This document shows, one piece after another, positions 1 through 7,956 of a DNA stretch of 64,000 nucleotides. The DNA is from Halomonas citrativorans (GTDB lineage: Bacteria > Pseudomonadota > Gammaproteobacteria > Pseudomonadales > Halomonadaceae). The stretch lies in assembly GCF_900163645.1 (NCBI RefSeq), contig NZ_FUKM01000057.1, forward strand, positions 248,001 to 312,000, written 5' to 3'. The position numbers and the translations under genes were made by a program. How positions within the stretch are numbered: position 1 is the stretch's first letter; the number at the start of each line of letters is the position of its first letter. The notes below the pieces were generated by a model, which was not told the DNA's origin, made no database searches, and saw only the letters and a program-made list of their open reading frames with translations.

Positions 1-516
1 TAAAAAAAGCTTACTTATAGAAAGGTTTGTTGAGACACCAAATACGATAAAGCCGATACTTGGAGGAATGATTGGACCAATAATTGATGCCGAAGCAATC
101 AATCCGCCGGATGTAGGTTTGTTATATCCAGAGTTTATCATCATTGGAAGCAGTAAGGCTGATAAAGATGCTGCATCGGCTAAAGCAGAGCCAGAAAGAC
201 TTGATAAAAGAACTCCTGCAAAAATAACGACATAACCTAGCCCTCCTTTTCTATGTCCTACTAATGTCTGAGCTAAATGAATGATGCGCTTAGACAGGCC
301 GCCTGCATTCATAGCTTCGCCAGCTAAAATAAATAGAGGGATGGCTAACATCGGAAAACTATTAGCAGCATTAAGCATATTTTGAGCAATTATTTGCCCA
401 TCAAACAGCCCTATTTGCCACATTAAAACAATGCCGCTAATAATTAACGCATACGCAATAGGTGTTCCTAGTGCAAGAAATGCAAGTAACGATGCGCCAA
501 AGTAAAAGACAGTCAT
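1..516 (-). CDS. dctM: TRAP transporter large permease DctM, N-terminal part (runs off left edge)
   Basis: This is the first 172 codons of a TRAP-type large permease, the 12-helix membrane subunit that moves a carboxylate or similar solute with sodium. It begins at the ATG whose complement lies at 514-516. The translation starts MTVFYFGASLLAF and contains the family signatures SFPMLAIPLFILAGE and IIGPIIPPSIGF, so it reads as a functional N-terminus. It follows dctQ by 26 bp, an operon arrangement. The DNA is visibly AT-rich compared with genes further right, which suggests acquisition by transfer. The rest of the gene is outside the window, so intactness cannot be judged. Confidence 0.9.
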   Translation of the reverse strand, partial: MTVFYFGASLLAFLALGTPIAYALIISGIVLMWQIGLFDGQIIAQNMLNAANSFPMLAIPLFILAGEAMNAGGLSKRIIHLAQTLVGHRKGGLGYVVIFAGVLLSSLSGSALADAASLSALLLPMMINSGYNKPTSGGLIASASIIGPIIPPSIGFIVFGVSTNLSISKLFL

Positions 517-542
517 ATCAACCCCATTTGTTTTTTTGGTTG

Positions 543-1037
543 TCAATATTTCAATGCGGAGGACTTACTTCCAACAATAGAAATTAGCGTTTTAATTATT
601 TGTAAAGTAAGGAATGCTCCACTTGCTATGGAGAAGAATATGCCAGCTGCATAGAGAAGAGATGATGGAAGTAATGTCGAACTAGATATAACGTTCATGT
701 TTAAAATTGTTTGATGCCAACTTCCCTTGAGAAATAGTATTGCAACAGCGAGCATAAGACAGTCAACGAGAATATCGAGGATGGCTCTATTAAAGCTAGA
801 AAGTCTTCGTGTCAGAATGTCAACAGCAATTAGTCCTCTTTCATATAAAACTAGTGCGGCCCCGACAAACGTTAGCCATACAAATAATAATGAGGAGAAT
901 CCTTCTGCAATGTAGATACTACTGCTAAATATGTATCTCATTACAACATTTGAAAATACAAGAAGTGTTATCAAAGCCATGCAGGCTACTAAGAAATAGC
1001 GCATGGTCTTTAGGCCAATATTTAATAGTGAGTTCAT
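543..1037 (-). CDS. dctQ: TRAP transporter small permease DctQ
   Basis: This is the four-helix small membrane subunit of a TRAP transporter, partner of the DctM gene that follows it. Hydrophobic helices are clear, with the DctQ-like stretch VVMRYIFSSSIYIAEGFSSL in the first half and a GLIAVDIL segment. I chose the ATG at 1037 (MNSLLNIG) because AAAGG lies about ten bases upstream; the frame is open 24 codons further up without a better ribosome site. No dctP binding-protein gene lies upstream, where one is normally found: the AT-rich DNA ends near 1200 at a broken hglS gene. The operon therefore looks truncated on its 5' side, or its binding protein is encoded elsewhere. Confidence 0.85.
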   Translation of the reverse strand: MNSLLNIGLKTMRYFLVACMALITLLVFSNVVMRYIFSSSIYIAEGFSSLLFVWLTFVGAALVLYERGLIAVDILTRRLSSFNRAILDILVDCLMLAVAILFLKGSWHQTILNMNVISSSTLLPSSLLYAAGIFFSIASGAFLTLQIIKTLISIVGSKSSALKY

Positions 1038-1204
1038 TTTAAGTAGCCTTTGAATATTGTTTTTAAATAAATTCCGGCTTGATGCTGTGTACTTTGAAGA
1101 GACTAACAACTCATATGATGACTGACAACTTAGACTTAAGTATTATTTTTATAAAAATCAATAATATCAGCTGGTTAAATTGATACGTATTAGATGTCGA
1201 CGAA

Positions 1205-1609
1205 ATGCAGAGCCGCACGCCAATTATCGGTACGGATTATTCGGCGGTAATCGGAGGACCTCCGTGCCATGAACCTCCCGGTTTGCTATGCAAGACAAGC
1301 TTTCAGGTGTTAGAGGAATCGATCCGCTTTGTAGGCGATGCTAGGGAGGCCCGCACCGATATAGACGCCCTAATTGCCAAAGGTCTGGTGGAAGCACAGC
1401 CGATTACCTATGAAGACTTCTTGCCGGTCAGTGCGGCGGGCATTTTTCAGTCAAACCTGGGTGGCGGCGAAAACGCAGCCTATGCTGGCAATGCCAATCG
1501 TGACGCGTTTGAAGAGGCGTTAGGCGCGCCTGTGACTGATGAACTGGCGCTTTATGCCGAGCGGGAACAGGCTTCCAAACAGCGCGTGTTGGCGTCATTA
1601 ACGATTTAA
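1205..1609 (+). pseudogene. hglS: Truncated 2-oxoadipate dioxygenase/decarboxylase (HglS/YdcJ, DUF1338), C-terminal remnant
   Basis: The reading frame matches the end of the HglS/YdcJ (DUF1338) family, an Fe(II) enzyme of about 450 residues that converts 2-oxoadipate to 2-hydroxyglutarate in lysine catabolism. Recognisable pieces are GPPCHEPPGLL.KTSF and the C-terminal hallmark YEDFLPVSAAGIFQSNLG. Only about 134 codons remain. The normal N-terminal two thirds are missing, and the stretch between IRFVGDA and DIDALIAKGLV is far shorter than in the family, so there is an internal deletion as well. The 5' break falls where AT-rich TRAP DNA begins. The LysR gene facing it is a common hglS neighbour. 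I infer a dead remnant. Confidence 0.75.
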
Positions 1610-1643
1610 TCCGCTTTTCAGTATGCGGTGATGCTCAGGCTGC

Positions 1644-2561
1644 CTAATCGGTGGTCTGAGTGGTTGATACACAGCATTCGGCACTCGCCGTTATATGCTC
1701 CACAAACCGGCGTACTTTACCCAGCTCACCCAGGTGCTCAGGGTAGACAAGATAATACGCGCTGTCGCTGCGTAGCCGGTGCGGCCAAGCGAGGATTAAC
1801 TGCCCGGCGGCCAACTCTTCATCCACGGTAAAGTGAGGCACTAAGGCAACGCCGCCGCCGGCCATGGCGGTGCGTACCAGCATGGGAAAGGTTTCAAAGC
1901 GGGTGCCGTGGTAGCTGCGATCAGTGGCGATCTCTTGACCTGCAAACCAGTGGTGCCAGGCATCCGGGCGGGTAGACAGGTGAAGTAGTGGCAACTGGGC
2001 CAAGTCGCTCGCAGTATGGATGGGGTACCGAGCCAGAAGCGATGGGGCGGCAACCGCGACCATCTCCTCATTCACCAGCTTATGGCAGGCAAGGTTAGGC
2101 CAACTACCGTGACCGTAAAACAACGCAATATCAATATCCTGCTGCTCAAGATCAAAGTCTTCCACCCGATCGTGAAATTCCAGACTAATGCCCGGATTGG
2201 CGGCTAAAAAGGGGGGAAGCTTGTCCGCTAGCCAGCGGCTGCCAAAGCTTGGCAGGGTGGCTACTTTAAGTACTTCACTGTTGCCGCTATAGGTCATGAT
2301 GGCGTGGGTCGACATCTCAATCTGGGTGAGTACCTTACGTACATCACTTAAAAAGATGGCGCCCTCCGGCGTGAGCACAAGCGTGCGTCTTACGCGGCGA
2401 AACAGCTTATGTTGCAATGCTGATTCAAGGTGGGCGACCTGCTTGCTGACAGCACTTTGGGTCAGGCTCAGCTCATCGGCCGCCCGGGTAAAGCTCATAT
2501 GACGTGCTGCCGCCTCAAAGCACTGCATGGCGGCGGTTGAAGGAAGGTTGCGTGAGGCCAA
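1644..2561 (-). CDS. LysR-family transcriptional regulator
   Basis: A LysR regulator with an N-terminal winged helix (SFTRAADELSLTQSAVSKQV) and a C-terminal periplasmic-binding-like effector domain, closest in feel to the GcvA/DsdC branch. I prefer a TTG start at 2561 because AGGAG sits seven bases before it and the protein then begins (M)ASRNLPST, typical of the branch; a GTG at 2579 is the alternative. It ends 34 bp from the hglS remnant, which it faces. LysR genes beside hglS/ydcJ are common, so it probably once regulated that lysine or 2-oxoadipate gene. Its present target is unknown. Confidence 0.85.
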   Translation of the reverse strand: MASRNLPSTAAMQCFEAAARHMSFTRAADELSLTQSAVSKQVAHLESALQHKLFRRVRRTLVLTPEGAIFLSDVRKVLTQIEMSTHAIMTYSGNSEVLKVATLPSFGSRWLADKLPPFLAANPGISLEFHDRVEDFDLEQQDIDIALFYGHGSWPNLACHKLVNEEMVAVAAPSLLARYPIHTASDLAQLPLLHLSTRPDAWHHWFAGQEIATDRSYHGTRFETFPMLVRTAMAGGGVALVPHFTVDEELAAGQLILAWPHRLRSDSAYYLVYPEHLGELGKVRRFVEHITASAECCVSTTQTTD

Positions 2562-2600
2562 GGGGATGCTCCTGATCACCTGTTCATCATGGTGATCATA

Positions 2601-2632
2601 GCGTATGAGGCAAGCAGATTCGCCTCATACGC
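2601..2632 (-). terminator. Hairpin after the BCCT gene
   Basis: A perfect 11-bp inverted repeat, GCGTATGAGGC and GCCTCATACGC with a 10-base loop, lies 21 bp beyond the BCCT stop codon and before the LysR start. No run of T follows on either strand, so it is either a weak terminator or an mRNA 3' stabiliser. Confidence 0.5.
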
Positions 2633-2652
2633 AGCAGGTGCTGGGCTAACGG

Positions 2653-4206
2653 TTAGTCAATAATCCCCTGCTCACGCGCCATGGCAAACGCTGCTTTCGG
2701 GCCATCCCAAAGGGAGGGCAGCAGAATCAAAGATACCGGCACGGCGGTAATCACGATGAATTGCTGCAGCGCGGCGATCTGTCCTTCACGCATGGCCAGC
2801 AGCACCGCAGCCATGATCGTCATGATCACGCCCCAGAAGGCGCGTAGAAAGGGGCTGGGCTCGTCGTGGCCGGCACCGACCATGGCAATGGAGTAACTCA
2901 TGGAGTCGCCGGTGGTGGCCACGAAGATGGTCGTCAGCAGCAGGATAGCCAGCGCCATCCAAGTGCCGCCGGGCAACGCCTGGGCCAAGGTAAGCGTGGC
3001 GATGTCGAACTGAAAGTTCGTCAGCGCATCGGTCAGATCTATCGCGCCGGTCAATTGGTAGTAAATACCCGAGCCGCCCAGCAGCGTGAACCAGACCGTG
3101 GTGGCGATGGGGGCGATGACCGCCACGGCCAGAATCATCTCGCGAATGGTGCGCCCGCGGGAGATACGCGCCACGAAGATCGCCATCAAGGGCGCAAAGG
3201 CGATGAACCAGGCGTAGAAGAACACGATCCACCACTGCATCCAATCCGCCGGTGCGGTTTCCGCGGTGGTGGTGACCATCTTGAAGAAGTCGTCCAGATA
3301 CGTGCCCATGCCGGCAAAGTAGCTGTTGAACAGAAACAGTGTCGGCCCGAACAAAAAGATGACCGCGCCGATGCCCAGCGCCAGCATGACATTGAAGCGG
3401 CTCAAGAGCTGCATGCCCTTGTGCACACCGCTGACCGCGGAAAGCACGTACACCATGCCCAGGGTCGCCAGAACCAAAAGCCGGGTAACGAAGGTGTTGG
3501 GCAGCCCAAACAGCACCTCGAGGCCATGGCTGACCTGGGTAGCCAGAAAACCGACCGGCCCGACGGTGCCCGCTACTACCGCCAGTACGCAGCAGGTATC
3601 CACCACGCCACCCAACGGACCACGCATCACGCGCTCGCCGAATAACGGGTAGAGCAGGGTGCGCGGTTGCAGTGGCTGGCCTTTCACGTAGTGGGCGTGG
3701 GCCAGCACAATCGCGGTGAGCGAACCCAGTATCGCCCAGCCGACGAAGCCCCAGTGAGTGAACGACTGCGCCAGTGCCCCGGGCACCGCGGCGGCCACGC
3801 CCGGGTCGGTGTCGAAGGTAGGCGGTACGTTCACGAAGTGATAGATCGGCTCACCGGCGGCGAAAAAGACGCCCCCACCGCCCAGTAGCGTACACAGGAT
3901 AATCGAAAGCCACTTGAAGGTACTCAGCTCCGGTTTATCCAGGTTGCCGATCTTGGCGTTGCCGGCTGGGGTCAGCACAAGTCCGATGGCGATAAAGAAC
4001 GTCAACAGCATCAGAAACTGGAAGTAGGTGCCGAAGGTCAGCGCGCTCCAGGCAAAACCCTGGCTGATCGAGTCGGCGACAAGGTCCAGGTCGTAAAAGG
4101 AAAGTGATAGAAAAAGCACGATAAATCCGATGCTTAGCGTGAGTACGATGGGATCGCCAAGCGATGGGTGCTTAGGGCTTTCAGCACCGGAGGTTGGTTG
4201 GTTCAT
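2653..4206 (-). CDS. BCCT-family transporter (betaine/choline/carnitine type)
   Basis: A 12-helix secondary transporter of about 517 residues in the BCCT family, which imports quaternary ammonium or related compatible solutes with sodium or protons. The family loop FVARISRGRTIREMI and the downstream GDSMSYS motif are present. Two places differ from typical BetP/BetT: the helix-4 region reads GGGGVFFAAGEPIYHF, and the helix-8 aromatic box reads WWIVFFYAWFIAF rather than the usual tryptophan-rich box. The substrate may therefore not be a standard betaine. I chose the ATG at 4206 because AAGGTG lies about nine bases upstream; the in-frame GTG at 4218 overlaps that ribosome site. Confidence 0.85.
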   Translation of the reverse strand: MNQPTSGAESPKHPSLGDPIVLTLSIGFIVLFLSLSFYDLDLVADSISQGFAWSALTFGTYFQFLMLLTFFIAIGLVLTPAGNAKIGNLDKPELSTFKWLSIILCTLLGGGGVFFAAGEPIYHFVNVPPTFDTDPGVAAAVPGALAQSFTHWGFVGWAILGSLTAIVLAHAHYVKGQPLQPRTLLYPLFGERVMRGPLGGVVDTCCVLAVVAGTVGPVGFLATQVSHGLEVLFGLPNTFVTRLLVLATLGMVYVLSAVSGVHKGMQLLSRFNVMLALGIGAVIFLFGPTLFLFNSYFAGMGTYLDDFFKMVTTTAETAPADWMQWWIVFFYAWFIAFAPLMAIFVARISRGRTIREMILAVAVIAPIATTVWFTLLGGSGIYYQLTGAIDLTDALTNFQFDIATLTLAQALPGGTWMALAILLLTTIFVATTGDSMSYSIAMVGAGHDEPSPFLRAFWGVIMTIMAAVLLAMREGQIAALQQFIVITAVPVSLILLPSLWDGPKAAFAMAREQGIID

Positions 4207-4262
4207 CAATAAGAACACCTTGGGTGGAACATGAGGAAACAGCGCAAATGCGGAAAGCGCAG

Positions 4263-4293
4263 CAAAAAAAAAGCGCCATTCATTGAATGGCGC
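4263..4293 (-). terminator. Rho-independent terminator on the minus strand
   Basis: The repeat GCGCCATTCA/TGAATGGCGC (4273-4293) with almost no loop is followed on the minus strand by nine T residues. It lies about 170 bp after the DUF481 gene and only 57 bp before the BCCT start. It can end DUF481 transcription, or act as a leader attenuator if the BCCT promoter is upstream of it. Confidence 0.75.
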
Positions 4294-4465
4294 GAGGACA
4301 GGAAACTGGCGCTAGTATATCGTGCCACTAGACCAAAGTCGAACGCGATTAAAGGGGAGGCTTAAAATGAAGGCTGGAAAACAGGCCAATGCTCCCTATT
4401 GAAGCACTGCGAAAACAGCGACAGTGCTTCTACTGGCGGGCCATTCGCACCCATCGCCGCTTTTG

Positions 4466-5242
4466 CTACCAGTGGTACAGCAACGAGGCGCTGGTGGTGT
4501 TATCGGTACGTTCGCTGGCATCATCCGGCGGTTGAGAGTTGTGCTTAACCTCATGCGACAAGCGTAACGACATGCGAGAGTTGAGCCGTGCGGTGAGCGC
4601 GGTTAGCGATCTGCCTGTGGTGTTTTTATCGGTATATTCCACCGACATTTCCTGATCAATATCGGCGTAATCCGAAAACCCCCAGTGATAGACCAGAGCG
4701 GTATAGGCAACCGCGAGCTGTTCATTCTCAGCTTCCCGCAAGCGGTCATTACGGTAACCAGGACCGGCCTCAAGCGAGAGTGAATGGCGCGAGCCTTCTA
4801 ACAGCTGACGCCCATACCCGCCAATCACGGAAAGCTGTTGGTCGTAGCCCGCAAAGCGATCTTTCTCCCAGCGGGCGAATCCAAAGACATAGTGCGGGCC
4901 TTTAAAATCGTAGCGCTCGCGGGCAGCGAGCAAATATTGTTCGGCGCTGGTTTCGCCATCCTTGCTCACGTTGCGCACCTCGCCGCGCAGCGAGTGAATA
5001 AAATTGCCGGTTAGCCAGGTCAGGCGGGTTTTGCCAATTAGCGTCTGGCTATTGGTGTTGCCGGAAAGGTGCGTAAAGCCAAGTTCAGCATCGCCACTAA
5101 AAACCGGCGCGTCGTCGGTAGGCGGCGGAGGTGCATAAAAAGGGTTAGCGACCGCGGGGCTGACAAGCACAACGCTTAAAAAAGCAGTACTGGCAAACAG
5201 GTAACTGCTCGACGAAATAACGCGTTTAAATATGCTGAACAC
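4466..5242 (-). CDS. DUF481 outer-membrane protein (YdiY-like)
   Basis: A DUF481-family protein, predicted to be an outer-membrane beta-barrel of unknown biochemical role. A signal peptide ends near VSPAVA-NP, followed by a proline-rich linker and DUF481 signatures such as DAELGFTHLSGNTNSQT and amphipathic strands to a terminal aromatic (LLYHW). I prefer a GTG start at 5242 with GGGAGG six bases upstream; an ATG seven codons earlier lacks a ribosome site. The gene is divergent from the sensor kinase at 5334 with a short shared promoter region. It looks complete. Confidence 0.8.
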   Translation of the reverse strand: MFSIFKRVISSSSYLFASTAFLSVVLVSPAVANPFYAPPPPTDDAPVFSGDAELGFTHLSGNTNSQTLIGKTRLTWLTGNFIHSLRGEVRNVSKDGETSAEQYLLAARERYDFKGPHYVFGFARWEKDRFAGYDQQLSVIGGYGRQLLEGSRHSLSLEAGPGYRNDRLREAENEQLAVAYTALVYHWGFSDYADIDQEMSVEYTDKNTTGRSLTALTARLNSRMSLRLSHEVKHNSQPPDDASERTDNTTSASLLYHW

Positions 5243-5333
5243 CCAGCGCCTCCCTAATGACATAAAAGATGGCGATTAACGCCCCCTTACCGCGCATGTC
5301 ATAATGACGCTGTCACGCACTTTGAGTTCCACC

Positions 5334-7025
5334 ATGACTAATTCCCGCCCCCGTACCTTAGCTGAATTACAGCGCTGGCGCCGTACGCGTACTAAACGGC
5401 GTTGGTATAAACGCAGTTTCCGTTTGCAAGTGATGTTGTTGGTGGGGTTGCTGCTGGCCGGCATGCTACTGGCTCAGGGGGCATATCTCAATCATCGTAA
5501 GGCCGATATCATCAACCATCAAATGGGTGAGCGGGCGTTGGCGGTGGCGAAAACAGTGGCCGGTATGCCCCAAATCGTTAGCGCCTTCGCGACTCCCGAG
5601 CCGGCGATGATTATTCAGCCACTGGCAGAACGGGTGCGTATAGAAACCGGAGCGCGCTATGTGGTCGTGGGTAATGCGCAGTCGATCCGCTATTCACACC
5701 CCGTGCCTGAGCGCCTTGGCGAGGCGATGGTGGGCGGCGATAACGACCAGGCGCTGATTTATGGGCAGTCCTACGTGTCCGAGGCGACCGGCACGTTAGG
5801 CACCGCCATGCGCGGAAAAACGCCCGTTTGGGATGAAGAGGGCAATATTATCGGGCTCGTTTCCGTCGGCTTTATGATGGATCGGGTCGAGATGGATGTT
5901 GCCCGTTACACAAGCTTTGGTTGGGCACTGGTCGGGCTGATGATTGTGCTGGGGTTTGCCGGGGCATACTGGCTTTCCCAGCACCTTAAAAAGGTCATTT
6001 TGGGGCTGGAGCCTTATGAAATCGCCCGCTTGGCGATGGAAAAAGAAGCGATTCTGCAGTCCATTCACGAGGGTATTCTGGCGGTTAATCGGGATGGCCA
6101 CATCACGCTGGTCAACCAGCAGGCCAAACGCTTTCTTAACCTGCCCGATGAGCACGTCATACTGGGGCTGCCGATTCAGGACGTGGTGCCTAACACCCGT
6201 TTACTGGAAGTGCTGAAGCACGGTGAGCAGGAGTTTGACCAGCAGATGTGGCTGGGCGATCACCCGGCCATCGTCAATCGGGTGCCCATTCTGCATGAGG
6301 GTGAAATTGAAGGAGCAGTGGCCACGTTTCGTAGCCGCCGCGAAATTGTCGACCTTTCCCAAGCGCTTACCCAGGCAAGCCGCGATGTGGATATGCTGCG
6401 CGCCCAGGCGCATGAGTTCTCCAATAAGCTCTATACCATTTCAGGGCTTCTCCAGCTTGAGCGCATCGATGAAGCGCTGGCGCTGATTCATCAGGAAACC
6501 GAGCGGACTCAGGCGCAAATGAGTTTTTTGATGCGCCATGTTGCCGACACAGTGCTCAGCGGCACGTTGCTGGGTAAGCTTACCAGGGCGCGCGAGCTGG
6601 GCGTAACGCTTGAGATCGACGAGCAGAGCTCGCTCTCCTGCCCACTAACGCCCACTGGACAAGAAGTCATGATGAGCGTGGTCGGTAATCTACTGGATAA
6701 TGCCTGCCATGCCGCGCTTAATGGCCCCAATAGCAGTATGCCCAGCGTGCGGCTGTTTTTCACCGACCTGGGGGAGCAATTGCTGCTCGAAGTAGAGGAT
6801 AATGGCCCAGGCGTGCTCCCTGAACATGCTGAATCGATATTCGAGGAAGGCTTTTCTACCAAAACGGGCAAGCACAGCGGTATCGGCCTGGCGCTGGTGG
6901 CAAGGTTGTGTCGCCAGCATGGCGGAGCCATCACGCTTGAGGAGAGCGAACTGGGCGGAGCCTGCTTTATTGCGGTGCTGGACCGCTCGCTATGCGCTGA
7001 ACCTGATACGCACGACTCACCATAA
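5334..7025 (+). CDS. CitA/DcuS-type sensor histidine kinase
   Basis: A membrane sensor kinase of the carboxylate-sensing family. In order: a helix near residues 30-48, a periplasmic sensor domain to about 185, a second helix near 190-208, a cytoplasmic PAS domain, a dimerisation helix with the phospho-accepting His360 in AHEFSNKL, and an ATPase domain with N box (LLDNACHAA), G1 (DNGPGV) and G2 (GIGLALV). The start could be 5304 or 5334; neither has a strong ribosome site. Its partner regulator begins 26 bp downstream and tctCBA follows, so it most likely senses an external tri- or dicarboxylate and turns on that transporter. Confidence 0.88.
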   Translation: MTNSRPRTLAELQRWRRTRTKRRWYKRSFRLQVMLLVGLLLAGMLLAQGAYLNHRKADIINHQMGERALAVAKTVAGMPQIVSAFATPEPAMIIQPLAERVRIETGARYVVVGNAQSIRYSHPVPERLGEAMVGGDNDQALIYGQSYVSEATGTLGTAMRGKTPVWDEEGNIIGLVSVGFMMDRVEMDVARYTSFGWALVGLMIVLGFAGAYWLSQHLKKVILGLEPYEIARLAMEKEAILQSIHEGILAVNRDGHITLVNQQAKRFLNLPDEHVILGLPIQDVVPNTRLLEVLKHGEQEFDQQMWLGDHPAIVNRVPILHEGEIEGAVATFRSRREIVDLSQALTQASRDVDMLRAQAHEFSNKLYTISGLLQLERIDEALALIHQETERTQAQMSFLMRHVADTVLSGTLLGKLTRARELGVTLEIDEQSSLSCPLTPTGQEVMMSVVGNLLDNACHAALNGPNSSMPSVRLFFTDLGEQLLLEVEDNGPGVLPEHAESIFEEGFSTKTGKHSGIGLALVARLCRQHGGAITLEESELGGACFIAVLDRSLCAEPDTHDSP

Positions 7026-7051
7026 TAATGACGACCGTAAGAGGAGTGAGC

Positions 7052-7783
7052 ATGCCTGCAGCTCAATACGGCATTCTGATTGTCGAAGATGATTTTCGCA
7101 TTGCCGATATTCATAAAGCGTTTGTTGAACAGGACGAAGGCTTTTATATCGCAGGCGTTGCCCGTAACGGTAGCGAAGCCAAGGCGTTAATGGCGGAACA
7201 GGCTGCCGCTATCCACCTGGTATTGCTGGACGCCTATCTGCCTGATGTGGAAGGGCTGGAGCTTCTATGGGCGATCAGGCGTGACTATACCCATGTGGAT
7301 ATTGTGATGGTCACCGCTGCCCGTGAGGTAGAAACCATCAGCGAGGCGCTGCGTGGGGGCGTATTTGATTATCTGATCAAACCGATTGAAGCTGCCCGCA
7401 TGGGGCAGATGCTGGCGCGTTTTCGTCGTGAGCGCGAGGCGCTTTCAGGGCGTAATGAGATGAACCAGGACGAGCTGGATCACGTGTTTAAAAGACTGCA
7501 GCCAGGCGAGGCGCCGCGCCCGACGTCCAGCGCGCTGCCCAAAGGCATCGACCGGCTAACGCTGCGCCGAGTGGGGGAGGCCATGGCCGCCGAGGCGGCG
7601 CCGCTAACCGCCATGCAGGTTGCCCGCATTATGGGTGCTAGCCGCTCAACCGCTCGACGTTACCTGGAGTTTTTGGTGGCTGAACAAAGAGTCAGTGCTG
7701 AACTTGGCTACGGCGATGTGGGGCGGCCAGAGCGGCGCTATCAACTGCTTGAGGCAGCCCATAGCTGGCTCAAGTCGCTTTAG
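7052..7783 (+). CDS. CitB/DcuR-type response regulator
   Basis: The DNA-binding partner of the preceding kinase. The receiver domain holds an acidic pair (VEDD), the phospho-accepting Asp60 in VLLDAYLPD, and the conserved lysine in YLIKP. The C-terminal half has a winged helix of the CitB type (TAMQVARIMGASRSTARRYLEFL). I chose the ATG at 7052 with AGAGGAG upstream rather than the earlier in-frame ATG at 7028. The immediate downstream DNA carries a concentric palindrome that is a good candidate for its binding site, just ahead of tctC. Confidence 0.88.
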   Translation: MPAAQYGILIVEDDFRIADIHKAFVEQDEGFYIAGVARNGSEAKALMAEQAAAIHLVLLDAYLPDVEGLELLWAIRRDYTHVDIVMVTAAREVETISEALRGGVFDYLIKPIEAARMGQMLARFRREREALSGRNEMNQDELDHVFKRLQPGEAPRPTSSALPKGIDRLTLRRVGEAMAAEAAPLTAMQVARIMGASRSTARRYLEFLVAEQRVSAELGYGDVGRPERRYQLLEAAHSWLKSL

Positions 7784-7804
7784 GTTAGCTGGTTGGCGTG
7801 CTCT

Positions 7805-7857
7805 GTGAACAAAATGAACAAAATGCCCACAAAGAACATTTTGTTTTTTATGTTCAC
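7805..7857. promoter_or_regulatory. Concentric nested palindrome ahead of tctC (candidate operator)
   Basis: Two inverted repeats share one centre at 7831: an outer pair GTGAACA/TGTTCAC (7805-7811, 7851-7857) and an inner pair AACAAAATG/CATTTTGTT (7817-7825, 7837-7845). A direct repeat GAACAAAAT (7807-7815, 7816-7824) overlaps the left arm. It lies between the regulator gene and tctC. It could bind the response regulator; six T residues after the inner arm also allow a weak terminator. Confidence 0.5.
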
Positions 7858-7956
7858 AAGCTTGTCGTAAAGGCCCGGCGCTTCTAACGTTCGCGGCGTA
7901 ACCACGACATAATAACAGTGGACCACACAACAACATTTATATGTGGAGAACGCCAA

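Noticed and set aside
2866-3645. 259-codon frame opposite the BCCT gene
   Set aside because: It is rich in His, Gln and Gly with no domain pattern, typical of an antisense shadow.
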